64,000 nt of DNA from Mixophyes australis (Eukaryota > Chordata > Amphibia > Anura > Limnodynastidae). Location of the stretch: the NCBI GenBank assembly GCA_036250195.1, contig JAVHZZ010000003.1, positions 88,800,418-88,864,417 of the forward strand, given 5' to 3'. Positions 33,995-45,304 of the stretch are shown here, in pieces (position 1 is the stretch's first letter; each line of letters begins with the position of its first letter). The notes under the pieces were generated by a model, which saw only the letters and a list, made by a program, of their open reading frames with translations, searched no databases and had not been told where the DNA came from. The translations under genes and the position numbers were made by a program.

Positions 33995-35650
33995 TGTAAC
34001 CCCTGGGGATGCTGCAGTTGGACTTGAGCACCCAGGGGCTAATAATCACAATTGCATCAGTAAAAAAAAGAGATGGCTATAGCTATTTATCAGTCCAGGA
34101 AGAAAAACAACATTTCCCACAATGCTATTGTGGAGAGGGGGCTGAGCCTAAGAAGACTGAGAAACCAGGGTGCGGAGAGAGAGGGAGAGAGAGGAGCATC
34201 CTGGGAGAGACTGAGCTGTGTGACCAGTCCAGATAGGTGACCCCCAGGCAGAGGGGCACTGGATGGGTGGTCTGAGCAGAGAGTCTGCAGAGATATCAGA
34301 GCTCAGTGCAGTCCTGAACAGAACCTGCTGGAAGTCTCAGTTTGAAGCTGTAGGAGGAGGTTTGCATACACCTCTGAAGAAGGACATTTTACAAGTCAGC
34401 CATTTTGGAGATAAGCAAGTTCAGACCTGTGACACACACTGGTGCAGATAAGTAACTGGTTATTTTTACCTATCTGTTATTATTCAAGTGGGGTTTGGAC
34501 TATATCTGGCCACAAGGGCTGAAGAGTTAGGGATAGATGGGTGGGCAGGTAAATGTGCATCAAGTGTTTGTCTAATCAGCACTTGTGGAACTACAAGTCC
34601 CAGAATACAAATAAGGAATGATTTTACAGTTGTTGCTACAGGAGGGTTTGCATACTGTGACTGCTGTACCTCACTGCAAGTGATTTAAAGACATCTAAAA
34701 GCTGTAATCTGGACACATGATGCTTCCATGCCATGCTGCATCCATACAGAAGGGCCCCAACTTGCAGTGCACTGCTCCATTTGTGTGGTGTGTTTGAATA
34801 CTGCTGATGTGTGTGTGTTTGGCAGTACATTGTAGAGCTATAAGGAAAATATATATACATTCACCCCGCAAGATATTCCCAGTATCAGGAGCAAGTAAGG
34901 TATCTGATATATTTCATACTTGCCAACATTGCTTTTTATTTTTCCGGGAGATGCTGGCTGGGACGTGGGCGTGCAGGGGGCGGGGCGGCGAAATCGCGTC
35001 ATTTTGGCCCCGCCCCCGTGACGGAATGACGCAAATCGCGTCATTTTACAGCGGGGGCGGGGCTAAACGCCGCGATTCCGGGTGAATCGCGGCGTTTAAA
35101 CTAAATTTTTCCCACTTCCTATCAGGCAGATTGCCACACTCGTCCGGGAGACTCTCGCAAAATGCGGGAGTCTCCCGGACAATCCGGGAGAGTTGGCAAG
35201 TATGATATATTTTTGTATAAGGCTGTGACAGTTAATGTTCATATTGTATGCTGTTAATGTTATTGATTTATTGCGAGTTATTGTGTTAACTTGGTGTTCA
35301 TAGTAAGAAGTGGTGCTGCACTTTCATCCACACTGTCTTATTACTGTATTGTATTGTTTGCACTATTATTTCAAGTATATTTTTCTATAAAATTACAAAG
35401 CTGCATTTAGTGGTTCCATTTCAATAAATGTGCCTGGATGGCTTTTGCAGCACACAGTTTGTCACAGAGTGTTAATACTGGGCAGGGGGTTTCCCGAATC
35501 TCCCCCTGGTGTATCTTTTGAACACCCCCCCAGAAGAGAAAGCAGCGATTCGGGTGGAGGCACTGAAAATCAAGTACCGAGGTGAGAAGCATCTGCATTG
35601 TTCAATATATATACACCCTCACAATGCATAATACAGAAGGGGGTGTTACA
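33995..35650 (+). mobile_element. probable solo LTR, interrupted by a MITE
   Basis: It begins TGTAACCCCTGGGG and ends GGGGGTGTTACA, the TG..CA inverted ends of an LTR. CTTG stands on both sides (33991-33994, 35651-35654). An AATAAA at 35423 lies near the 3' end, as expected for the R region on the + strand. Removing the 290-bp MITE and one duplication leaves about 1.36 kb. No primer-binding site or gag-pol is adjacent, so it is a solo LTR. Ty3/gypsy type is a guess. Confidence 0.6.
34915..35204. mobile_element. hAT-like MITE, CATACTTGCCAAC family, inside the LTR
   Basis: Ends CATACTTGCCAAC and GTTGGCAAGTATG. Perfect duplications ATATATTT (34907-34914, 35205-35212). Interior is inverted relative to the copy at 18910, with CGCCGCGATT and GCGTCATTTT blocks. 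Confidence 0.88.
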
Positions 35651-36492
35651 CTTGTAAGGATCAATCATCCCATTTTATAGCTCCGTTTCAGCTATATTAT
35701 TTTCTGTTCAATCTCCTTTTAGGAATATACATATTGAATCTACATATCTTATAACTTCTCCCTGTTGACATATTTTCCTGAAATAAATGAAGGGCCTAAT
35801 CAGATTTTATTTGGTGAATAGCTATAACACAATGGTGTCCAGAAACGCCGCTCTCAGATAGTAGTATAGTCTCCAGCAATGGGAGGATTTAGTTTGACAT
35901 TATAGTTTGACTACCCCTGAAGTCTATAGGTAAAATCTGAACAGCATGGTACATATACATTAGCAGTGATGGCATCTGTGAGATAAGCTGACTGTAGTGT
36001 AATCACATTATCCGCTGGAAGTGATATTTTATCTATAGTACTACACTATTGCTCTCCTTCCTTCTAGAATAGGTGAACCTTTGGTTGGGTGCTGAAAGGA
36101 AGGGCATACCTTAAAAAGAACTCATACTGTCAATCAAATTATTTTATATTTAGCAAATTCTTGCTTGATGGTTATCGCTATTATTGGTAACATTAAAGGT
36201 TAACATTGTTTTTTGTTTTTTTTTTAATTTTGAGCAATGTCTAATTCCTAAGAATTTTTGTTTTATCTTTTATCTAGCAAAATTCCCTTCAGGTGACATA
36301 CTGAACTGTTATATAAAGTGGCATGATATGTTTTATCTATCCGTTTAGGACTTGTTCACACATGTGCTGAGAAAATGTCTAAAGCGTGCATTAGTTTTCA
36401 AGCATTATAGCCATGTGTCAGTGATGTGTTTTCCATGCTATAATAATGCATTGCCCTTTTACCAGTACGATTCATTATATTGGTAGCACGTG

Positions 36493-37075
36493 TGTCACAA
36501 TTCTGATGCCAGAATGGTAGACGAACAGGATCCTGTCGTAATATAGATATAACACCCCAGCAAGGCGCGGAGTCTAACAAGGAGATGGTATTCACCAGGG
36601 ACTAGCCGCAAGGCGGTTTGGGCTTAGCTGCTTTCCCTTGCAGGGCGCGGCCCTTGCTAGGAGTAACTAGGAGGAATTTCTTAGAGGAACAAGCCTGAGG
36701 GGGTCAGCAATAGTAGTGTCATCTCTGCAGATGATTGTCTACCACTGGAACGGCGGCAGAACAATCAGGAGGTGTTTGGTCAGCAGATTCCACAGGAACA
36801 AAGGAGAAGCGCTTGAAATAGTGTCAGCTCTGCAGACGAACAGAAGGATAAGGAGCCACATCAGAATGCTATAAAACATAAAGAACAGGCACTGAGGATA
36901 CAGAGGAGGTGCCTTTTAAACTTTGGAGCCAAAACTCCAACCAATGGGAGAGGAGCTGAGGAAATTGACAGGACGGGTCTGTGCATGGTGGCACCCGACC
37001 AGGAGCGAGCAGACGGCCGAAGCAGGTAAGTGTTCCTGGGATTAGGTGTATGACCCAATTGTCCGGCGTGTGACA
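36493..37075 (-). mobile_element. 583-bp solo LTR
   Basis: TGTCACAATTCTG at the left and GGCGTGTGACA at the right give the TG..CA inverted ends. Perfect 5-bp target duplications ACGTG lie at 36488-36492 and 37076-37080. On the minus strand an ATTGG box is followed by TTTAAAAGGC, a plausible promoter, so the LTR probably reads leftwards. No internal retroelement sequence flanks it. Confidence 0.8.
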
Positions 37076-37471
37076 ACGTGTTAACGCATGAGGAATAGTT
37101 TTAATGTCACATACTTAAATTTTAACTTGGGACACTAAAATTTTAGACTGTAATGGGGAATAGATCAATAACAAATCATTCATAAATAAAAGCATTTAGG
37201 CTACATATAATTTTTTAGCAGAAAGTTATTCACTATTAATATTAACTAACCACACCAAAATGTGCAGTAACCCATAGCAAACAATCAGCAATTGACTTTG
37301 CTTCATGCAGTGCAAGTTGTCAATGTAAAGAAGATAACCATGTTTTATGGGTCACAATGTAATAAATGACCCACAACTAAGAATTTATTCTCTCATTTTG
37401 AGGGCTGTCCTTCAACTTTCATTGACAACCAGCCCATCCCAAGCAGTGGAAAAAACCAATTAATACTTGGT

Positions 37472-37736
37472 CATACTTCCCAACCTTTGGAAAGTGAATT
37501 CCAGGAGATCTCGGGGAGGGGGCGGGGTGCGGTCAATCGTGTCACTTTGGCCCCACCCCCGCGACAAAAAAAAGTAATTTTGTTGCGGGGCCAAAGTGAC
37601 GCGATTCACTGCAAATCGCATAATTTTGACAAGCAGGTTGCCGTATGCAGGATACTTGCCTGCTCTCCTGGGAGTCTGGGAGACCTACCCGGATTTCAGG
37701 AGTCTCCCGGACATTCTGGGAGAGTTGTCAAGTATG
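37472..37736. mobile_element. hAT-like MITE, CATACTTGCCAAC family
   Basis: Ends CATACTTCCCAAC and GTTGTCAAGTATG. Flanks TACTTGGT and TAGTTGTT agree at 6 of 8. Interior GGCGGGGTGCGGTCAATCG and TCTCCCGGACATTCTGGGAG blocks identify the family; older than the 18910 and 34915 copies. Confidence 0.78.
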
Positions 37737-38289
37737 TAGTTGTTTATACGTAGACTCGTCTGGCTGTAATGTTAGGAATTCAAACCACCTCCCCAAAGTT
37801 AAGTTGAGGAAGCAAAACTGTACCATACAGTAGTAGTAGATAATTGTACATTTTTACTTGGAATTCTATTGACATAGAAGTATGTATTTTGTATTTTCAT
37901 ATTAAAATGAGTATGCAAACTGTTTAGTGAATAGCTGACAAGCTGTTGTAGTTAAGGATGTGCACCGGCCACTTTTGGTGTCTCGTTTTTTGTGTTTTGG
38001 ATTCGGATTTATTTTGAAAAAACATAAGTGTTAAAATCAAGTTTTTTTGGTTTATTTTCACTCCTACGCTATTATTAACCTCAATAACATTCAATAACAA
38101 TCATTTCCACTAATTTCCAGTCTATTCTGAACACCCTCACACCTCACAATATTGTTTTTAGTCCAAAACGTTTCACCAAGGTAGCTTTCTGGACTGCATA
38201 GTGCAGTGGTCCCGGTACACAATTTGGTACCGGGGCCACAATACCTCCGCCTTCAAATGGTCTGAATTCCACTGCACAGCTGCCTGCTC

Positions 38290-38799
38290 CTACATCCTCT
38301 GCAGCATATAGAGGGTGTAGTTTGAGCGTGTCAATACCTCTTGTTTTTGACGATGACAGGTCATTTTCATTAATTTATGATTTGGCAGCAACAGTCCACG
38401 TTGTTTAATATCTGATACGCCTCTATCTGGACTGCATAGTGGAGTGGCCCCGGTACCCAATTTGGTACCGGGGCCACAATACCTCCTCCAACTTCCAAGT
38501 GTAGTGTAGTGCATATTGCCAACTTTACGTTTCTCCTCGGCTGATTTTAAGTTTCTCTTTTTGCTATTTTTTGAGAACTTGGGCTTTTTGGATTTTACAT
38601 GCCCTGTACTAGGAGATTGGGCATCGGGCTTGCCAGACGACGTTGATGGCATTTCATCGTCTATGTCATGACTAGTGGCAGCAGCTTCAGCATTAGGAGG
38701 AATTGGGTCTTGATCTTTCCCTACTTTATCCTCCAAATTTTTGTTTTCCATTATATGTAGCACAAGAGAGCGTACCCCTAAGCTACACACACTCGGCAA
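38290..38799 (-). CDS. 169-codon ORF within hAT-like element, unknown
   Basis: The frame opens at 38799; a second ATG 16 codons in starts MENKNLEDKV. Residues about 17-70 are acidic and Ser/Pro-rich (DDEMPSTSSGKPDAQSPSTG), then a Lys-rich, NLS-like stretch, KSKKPKFSKNSKKRNLKSAEEKRK, occupies about 69-92. The rest reads through the GGTACCGGGGCC repeats and is probably not coding. I recognise no domain. It may be the remnant N-terminus of an element-encoded DNA-binding protein or a chance frame. Confidence 0.3.
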   Translation of the reverse strand: MPSVCSLGVRSLVLHIMENKNLEDKVGKDQDPIPPNAEAAATSHDIDDEMPSTSSGKPDAQSPSTGHVKSKKPKFSKNSKKRNLKSAEEKRKVGNMHYTTLGSWRRYCGPGTKLGTGATPLCSPDRGVSDIKQRGLLLPNHKLMKMTCHRQKQEVLTRSNYTLYMLQRM

Positions 38800-38833
38800 A
38801 GCCTTTAAAAATTATATGCGGCACAGGAGAGTA

Positions 38834-38994
38834 GCACTGGACTTATACTGCTGAATCTGTGAACTTTGTAATATATCAGTACCACTGGACTTATACTGCT
38901 GAATCAGTGAACTTTGTAATATATCAGTACCACTGGACTTATACTGCTGAATCAGTGAACTTTGTAATATATCAGTACCAATGGACTTATACTG
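38834..38994. repeat. 48-bp tandem repeat, about 3.4 copies
   Basis: Unit CACTGGACTTATACTGCTGA followed by ATCAGTGAACTTTGTAATAT and ATCAGTAC. Copies are almost identical, so the expansion is recent. Confidence 0.92.
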
Positions 38995-39697
38995 CAGGAT
39001 TGTTTTGGGATATTTTTTATTTTTTTTTATAATTACTTTTTTTGTAATTTTTTTTAATTTGGTAATAATGGGGAAATAACAATGCCCTTAGAAGGACAGA
39101 GCACAGGACACAGCACCACTGGACTGAGCAGAACACAGCACAGCACAGCACGAGATATAGCAGGACAGAGGACCACCTAACACACCCTCCCTCTACCCTG
39201 ATCAATGCCCGAGTGAAGATGGCGGCGACTAGCGGGGAATTTATAGAATCCGAGTATCGCGAGATCCGACAGCGGGATTATGAGTCAGAGCCTCGGTTTC
39301 AGTTTTGCAATTGGCGGGAATACCCGGATCTGTCTCGGATTCGGCTCGGATTGGCAACGTTCGGGTGTGCTCTGATTTCAGATATCCGAGCCCGCTCATC
39401 TCTAGTTGTAGTATGCTTTTTTTTTTTTTTTTCACCAGATTGGTGAGAACAAGATGCTAATAGGAAAATAAACATGTCTGGATTTGCATAACTTGAGTTT
39501 GTAGATAGGCACGCACACACCTTGATGCAATCTCAGTGTCACACCACTTTTACACAACATTTTCTCCCTACTCCAGTCCTATGTATAATATCTATACACT
39601 TTATACAATTATGAGTGTCAGTAGCTCTGGTGAGATTGCATGTTTATTGAATACCTAAATGAGAGATCACACAACACTGGAGGGAATTAATTTAAAT

Positions 39698-39890
39698 CAT
39701 ATTTGCCAACATTGAAAACCACCCATCATCATCGCCATCTATTTAGTCATCCCTCAGGTGGCAAGATTGTGGCTGTGATGATGCAATAGTTAAGTGGGTG
39801 GGATGCAGGAGGGAGGTGTGCTCTTCCGAGAATCCAGGAGACTCCCTGAAATGCAGAAGTCTCCCAGACATTGTGGGAAATTATACAAGC
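39698..39890. mobile_element. diverged CATACTTGCCAAC-family MITE
   Basis: Left end CATATTTGCCAACATTG. The right portion GAGACTCCCTGAAATGCAGAAGTCTCCCAGACATT matches the family's CTCCCG hairpin. The right terminus is decayed. Confidence 0.5.
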
Positions 39891-40099
39891 AACAAATAGA
39901 AACCCTTCAAGCACTGTTAGTATTTCTTAGAGAATATCATAAATGGTAAAAAAAAAAAAACATGTCATAGAATATACTTAAATTTCAAGCGATGCTTCTG
40001 GGTCTGTATGTTCTCATGTGAGAAGTTATCTGAATGGGGTTTACATAGAAATAGAAAATCATGATGGTTTAATGTTGTGAATATAAATGACTCGAGGTG

Positions 40100-40845
40100 A
40101 AAGTCCTAGATAATGGTTCAGAGAATATGTAGTAGTAACCAAGGTGCTCCCTTCATACGGTGAACCAAGAATCTTTCCCAAAGAAATAGTGATTTTGATG
40201 AAAGGACACTCTCCTGGTATGCTGCACCCTAATGTCAGGCTACTTGCTATAAATATAAAAAATCAGGCACATCAAAATCCAGCTTTGATTTTCTCAAATC
40301 TTTTAGAGGATCAATACCTTATGTAGCAGGTGCATAAGCAATATGAAAAGAGAGGCTTCTAGTGATATTGTAAAAACCATATAAAACTTTAATCCCAATT
40401 CAATGAACTCACATTGTTCAATAAAAACATATGTAGAAAAAAAACAAGTGTATGGAGACACTTTTACCGAATCGGTTGCGGGTACAAGAGCACTGTAAAG
40501 ATCTTTTAAACTACCCTGGGGTTACTTTGAAAAGACACTGAAGATGTCCCCAAACTTTTGATGGTAGTCTGGAAGGAGCAGCATGCAAATTTCAAAACAT
40601 CCTGAATAGTATTCAGTTTCCCTGTCCCAACATGTTTTGACTCAAAGTAGACTTTATCAAGGTGCATGAGAGCTGAATATCTGAGTTCCTATTTATAGGG
40701 CACCTGTCCAATCATAAGTGGTCTCCGTTTTTCTTTTAAAGAGAACACCATAATTCCTTTAAAAATCATTCAATGTTCTATTCCAATCACAAAGTGAAAC
40801 TGTGTTCCTCCGTAAGTACTAAAATCTTCAAGCTTTTGATGATAT
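40100..40845. repeat. unclassified retroelement-like repeat
   Basis: Contains CCATATAAAACTTTAATCCC and CAACATGTTTTGACTCAAAG followed by GACTTTATCAAGGTGCATGA. These phrases resemble amphibian dispersed repeats around retroelement ends. Limits and class are unclear. Confidence 0.3.
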
Positions 40846-40849
40846 TTGG

Positions 40850-41646
40850 AGTTTATTGTAAAGATTATCGACACATGAGCTATTTGTCAGAAGGTTCATG
40901 GATTAGATTTCCATGACCAAGCAGCCGCCCGCAAGCCACAGATCTCCATGCACTATGCCAAACATTGATTGGAGTGGTGTATAATACACTGCTGGTGGAC
41001 TCTAGAGCAGTAGAAACAGGTTGTCTAGAGTTATGAATCGTGCTTCACAATCTGGCAGTCTGATGGACAAAGATTCCAGGAGAACACTTCCTACCTGACT
41101 GCGTACTGCTAACTGTAAAGTTTGGTGAAGGAGGAATAATATGGTCTGTTCGTGGTTTGGCCTAGGCCACTTTGCTCCAGTGAAGAGAAACCATAATGCT
41201 ACAGCATTTGCTTACATGCTAAAGAATTGTCTGCTTCCCATTTTATGGCAGCCGTTTGAGGAAGGCCCTTTTCTATTTCAGTATATCAATTCCCCCAAGC
41301 ACAAAACTACATCCATTAATAATTGTTGTCCAGAGTTTTGTGTGGAAGAACTTAACTGGCCTGCACAGAGCCCTGACCTCAACCTCATCGAACACCTTTT
41401 GGGTGAATTGAGTTGTTGACTGAGAGCCAAGCCTTATTGCCCAACCTCACAAATGCTCTTGTGGCTGAATGGATGCGAATCCCCCCAACTATGTTCCAAA
41501 ATGTAGTGGAAAGCCTTTCCAGAAGAGTGGAGCTGTTATAGCAGCAGAGGTGGAACTAATTCCATTACGCCCATGATTTTGGAATCCGATTTTTTTATCA
41601 GCAAACCCATATGGATGTGTCCACCTATTTTTGGCCACGTAGTGTA
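40850..41646 (+). pseudogene. Tc1-like transposase relic (C-terminal two thirds)
   Basis: The longest frame (41141-41419) includes APVKRNHNATAFAYML, LLPILWQPFEEGPFLFQ, a decayed second Asp motif (YINSPKHK for HDN.P.H), and LNWPAQSPDLNLIEHLLGEL with the third acidic residue in place. Upstream, HGLDFHDQAAARKPQISMH..LEW fits the preceding part but has stops. The right end TCCACCTATTTTTGGCCACGTAGTGTA is a recognisable Tc1 terminal repeat; the 5' end is lost. Different family from the relic at 26090. Confidence 0.85.
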
Positions 41647-41974
41647 CTTATTTGTACATTTATGGCCTCATGTAGAGTCTGATGCAAGTAAGTGCCTAAA
41701 GGCCTGAACTCAAGCCCAGAGTTCAGGCTGTGGGAAATCCCCATGTTGTATATATTACTGTACTGGCGCAAAGGGATCACTTTTGATGGGCCCCTGTGGC
41801 AGCTAGTATTGCGTCGCTTATGGTGTTTAACTTTTCCAAGACCAGGATCCATGGATTTATTGTAAATTAAGAGACTGATCTAAGTGAGAAAAAAAAAAGC
41901 GGTTGAGCGAGGAATGTTTTCGGGTGTTTCAGTTGCAGCCTTTTTTACACTTGTTTGTTTTATTTACATTTTCC

Positions 41975-42260
41975 CTGCTGCACTACAGGTCCCAGCGTGC
42001 CCTGGCTGCCAAGGCATGCTGGAATTTGTGTTTTCCCAAGTGCCAGAATTCCCTGGCAGCCATGCGTATGCTGGCGCTTCTAATACTACAAGCGCCGGCA
42101 TGCCCAAACATTTATAGACAGCCAGGGCATGCTGGGACCTGTAGTGCACCAGGAACAAAATGGATTTATATACTTAAAAATGTAATATTACCCCCACACC
42201 CACCGCCCCATAGGTTTGGGAATAGGCCTAGTGCTATCAACCTGTTGGTCTATGCAGAGA
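41975..42260. repeat. inverted-repeat element, CACTACAGGTCCCAGC arms
   Basis: CTGCACTACAGGTCCCAGCG at 41978 pairs with GCTGGGACCTGTAGTGCACC at about 42131; inner arms GGCATGC../GCATGCC also pair. The right flank CCCCCACACCCACCGCC is shared with 15260. Dispersed family. Confidence 0.6.
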
Positions 42261-42690
42261 CAGCAGTATTATCCATAATTAAATGGGGTGGCTTTTCATC
42301 TATGGTTAATTACAATTGATTAGTGTGACCTAGACAGCTTCTCGCACTAGCGAGACCTTAAGGTAGCAATATTTCCTGGTGCTAGCTAAGCGTTCATCAG
42401 GATGTACTCCAACCAGACACTTTCAATGAGCACTATATGGTATTGCATCAGACCTCTGCATCCCCTAATCAGCTACTTTCTTTTAGTGAGTGCTCTGAGC
42501 TGATAATTGTTGTTAAATTACCAATACTTAAATTGGCAAGGGGTGGTGCAGCACCAGGGCTCTTAAGAAATTAGATCTGGTAAGTCTGGTACCAATAGAT
42601 CATTATTTCTATATTAATCCATTAAATGATGGGATTAGTTTTATCACTAACTACACTACTGTCAGGTGGTACCCAAGAACAATATTATAT

Positions 42691-43277
42691 CAGGGGCGCA
42701 CGCAGGGGGGTTTCTGAGTCTCCAGAAACCCCCCCCCCCCTCCGCGGATCGGTCGGGCAAAATGCATGTTTTGAAACATGCCAAATATTTTTTCTCTTAC
42801 AGCACCGCCGCGACGCTTCTGTCACAGCGCCGTGTTCGGCGAGAAGGAGCTGCTGCGCATGCACGAGCGCAGCAACTCCTCCCTTGAATACCCGGCATTA
42901 CTGGCTGGCTTCCCTGGGGCACGGTAGGGCTATTTCTAGTTTCACTGCAAATATTAAATAATAAAAGAGCTGCAGATACTGGCCACAATGAATCTGTTTT
43001 TTTAATAATGGACCAAAGACTCCATTTCTGGTGAGCCTGCAGGGTATGCAGAGGTGTGTTATTGTATATAAATATTGTATTATAGGATTAAACAAGTAGA
43101 GGATTCCTCTACTTTTTTAATCCTATAATACAATATTTATATATAATCACACAGCTCTGCATACCCTGCAGGCTCACCAGAAATGGAGTCTTTGGTCCAT
43201 TAATAAAAAAAAACTATATCCGATTGATTGTGGCCAGTATCTGATTTCACCCTGTAACCCAATAACAAATATATATA

Positions 43278-43320
<43 letters not shown>

Positions 43321-43723
43321 GTCCAACCTTGTGTAATGTTTTTTTATTTGTTTTTTTTTTTTTGTTCATTTTTTTTCATGTACATTAGCAATGTTCGTTT
43401 TAATGTGTGTTATCAATGCTATTTTGATGTGCGGTATCAGTGTTCGTTTTAATGTGGAGTATCATTGCTAATTTTAATGTGGAGTGTAAATACTCATTTT
43501 ACATATAGGTTTAGATTGTTTTAATGTACAGTATTTTAGTGTGTGGTAGCAATGATTTTTCATTTCATGTAAAATGCTAATATAATATATAATACTTGTT
43601 ATTTACAGTAAAAAAGTTTGACATCTTATTGTGGCGCTTTATTTTTTAAGTTTTAATTTTGCTTTGTTCAGAATTCAACTATTTGGAAACCCCCCCCCCT
43701 TAAAAATCCTGCGTTTGCCCCTG
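42691..43723. mobile_element. hAT-like element, CAGGGGCGCACGCAGG family, 1 kb
   Basis: Ends CAGGGGCGCACGCAGG and CCTGCGTTTGCCCCTG. The flanks are TA-rich (TATTATAT / TATATATT), so the duplication is unclear. Contains AGCACCGCCGCGACGCTTCT shared with 17559, a 271-bp hairpin (42973-43243), a (TA)n run (43269-43318), and a TTTTAATGTGGAGTATCA minisatellite (43385-43560). No ORF. Confidence 0.75.
42973..43243. repeat. large near-perfect hairpin, about 120-nt arms
   Basis: The left arm starts CAGATACTGGCCACAATGAA and the right arm ends ATTGTGGCCAGTATCTG. Pairing runs through GGACCAAAGACTCCATTTCT and TGCATACCCTGCAGGCTCAC to a loop at AGAGGATTCCTCT. Only a handful of mismatches and short gaps. Confidence 0.9.
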
Positions 43724-43724
43724 T

Positions 43725-45270
43725 ATATATTCCATATATAGGAGTCTAAACTGATATCTTAAGAAATATTTAGTGTCCCAACTATAACTAGACAGCTGTA
43801 ATAATGGAGGAGCAACAATGTTTTGTTTTTAAAGTTTTATTGAGGACCAGTTTTTCTCTCTATTCCTGGAAAGCTGCTAAGAGGTTATCTCCATCTAAGG
43901 TGGAAGTGAAATAATTGGATGAAGTAAAACAAATTGATTAATATTATTTTACCATGCAATTGCGTTTAGTACGCTACGTGTTACGACTCAATAGCACGGG
44001 TTAACACACACTTACATTCGCACTTGCAAATAACACACATTTATTAAGGTTCTAATCCACATTTATTAGTCAAATGTATTAGAGATTTTTATACATAAAT
44101 GATGATATATTAAAAGTATTTAAGGCTCAGGATCTAGGAAAAGTGTCATTTTGATCTGCACATTACCATCTCCAATCTGCTACTTTCGGATTTGCGATTG
44201 CTTCCTGAAACAATAGTTATGGAAGATAAAAGATTTATGATCAAAGTGACATTGTTTGAAAAACTGATAAGTTGGTAGAATCTGGTTTAAGTCCGTTCCT
44301 TAAGCACCAGCATGTGTAGCGGTTGGGGTGGTCACACCTTATCAGAGGAATCCTTTGAATTAACCTATGACCAGCAGACAACTGGAACATAATTAACCCT
44401 GCGCCAATGAAGACCTCTAGACGTGATGCTTGTGTACATATAATCATACATCAGCAGTAGGTTGGGTTTTTTTGTTTTTCTTTTGTTTTCTATACTGAAA
44501 CTAGATATTATCAAGCTGCTTCCCCCAACTAGATTTTTGCCTGACTACAGCAGACATGATTTCCTTATCCTGGGCCCGGATGAAGCATTAGAAGAAACGT
44601 AATATATTCAGTGTTATTACACTAAAGCAGGAAAGTCGAAAAAATTTTATACATAAAAAGAGAAAAGGCTTATTGTAAATTCTGCTATATTCAATTAAAT
44701 AACTTTGTGCTTTGGAACCACAATCACATTGAACATTGTTTATTTGGTAAGTGATAAAATGACTAATATTAATTAGAAGCATTGAGCTCAAGGCAAGAAA
44801 AGGGATGTGTAACTGATTTGTGTTTGTAGGATGCAACTACTAAAACTTTCACAAAATCTTAAAATCGTTTAAAGCTGTTCAATTGACTGCTCTCATTTTT
44901 GTCCCATGGAAACACTGAGCCCAAGTTATCCTTGCATGTTGTGTGAATTCCCCAAAGTTCAGTAATTGTTAATGCACAAAGATCTAACAAAAGACCTAAC
45001 AGTAATATAGGAACAAAGTACACATTATAAATGAATTATGCTTTGGTCTTGTATAGTTGATCTGTAGTTTTGGAAACTATCAGGTAACTAGTGTCAATAA
45101 ACCTGCCTGTTGTCTTTCTGTGTCTCCATACACATGCATCACTGCAAGTCCCCAGAGAGTTACAGTAACCCTGGAGCGCTCCACTGATGACTGATTAGGG
45201 AGGGTACAAATTCATACTGTCACTTTCAGATACTTTGCAATGTTTACATACTTATAACTTATTTTTATTC
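43725..45270. other. intronic or 5' flanking DNA, no feature recognised
   Basis: AT-rich sequence leading into the first coding exon. No repeat borders or coding frames of note. Confidence 0.45.
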
Positions 45271-45273
45271 TAG

Positions 45274-45304
45274 GTGCTTGTTTGCAAGACCATGGAAATG
45301 AAAG
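45274..45304 (+). CDS. PLSCR1-like: PLSCR coding exon 1 (start codon exon)
   Basis: A pyrimidine-rich acceptor ending TTCTAG precedes 18 nt of 5' UTR. ATG at 45292 begins MEMK, and the exon ends in phase 1 at a GTAATT donor. Because an acceptor lies upstream of the ATG, at least one non-coding 5' exon must exist. Tiny start exons encoding a few residues are usual in this family. Confidence 0.82.

Larger units (their letters stand above)
37953..39404. mobile_element. 1.45-kb hAT-like element with its own ORF
   Basis: The right end CCCGCTCATCTCTA and left end TAAGGATGTGCACCGG are diverged TAGAGATG-type termini. The 8-bp duplications GTTGTAGT are perfect (37945-37952, 39405-39412). The interior has two copies of GGTACCGGGGCCACAATACC (38195-38250, 38429-38485), a 48-bp tandem repeat (38834-38994), a minus-strand ORF, and a CpG-rich right part. 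No hAT catalytic motifs. Confidence 0.85.

Noticed and set aside
34009..34451. two short plus-strand frames resembling small proteins
   Set aside because: They lie wholly within the solo LTR and have no conserved motif.
38834..38994. regularly spaced repeat that could suggest a CRISPR array
   Set aside because: The units are directly tandem without unique spacers, inside a eukaryotic transposon.
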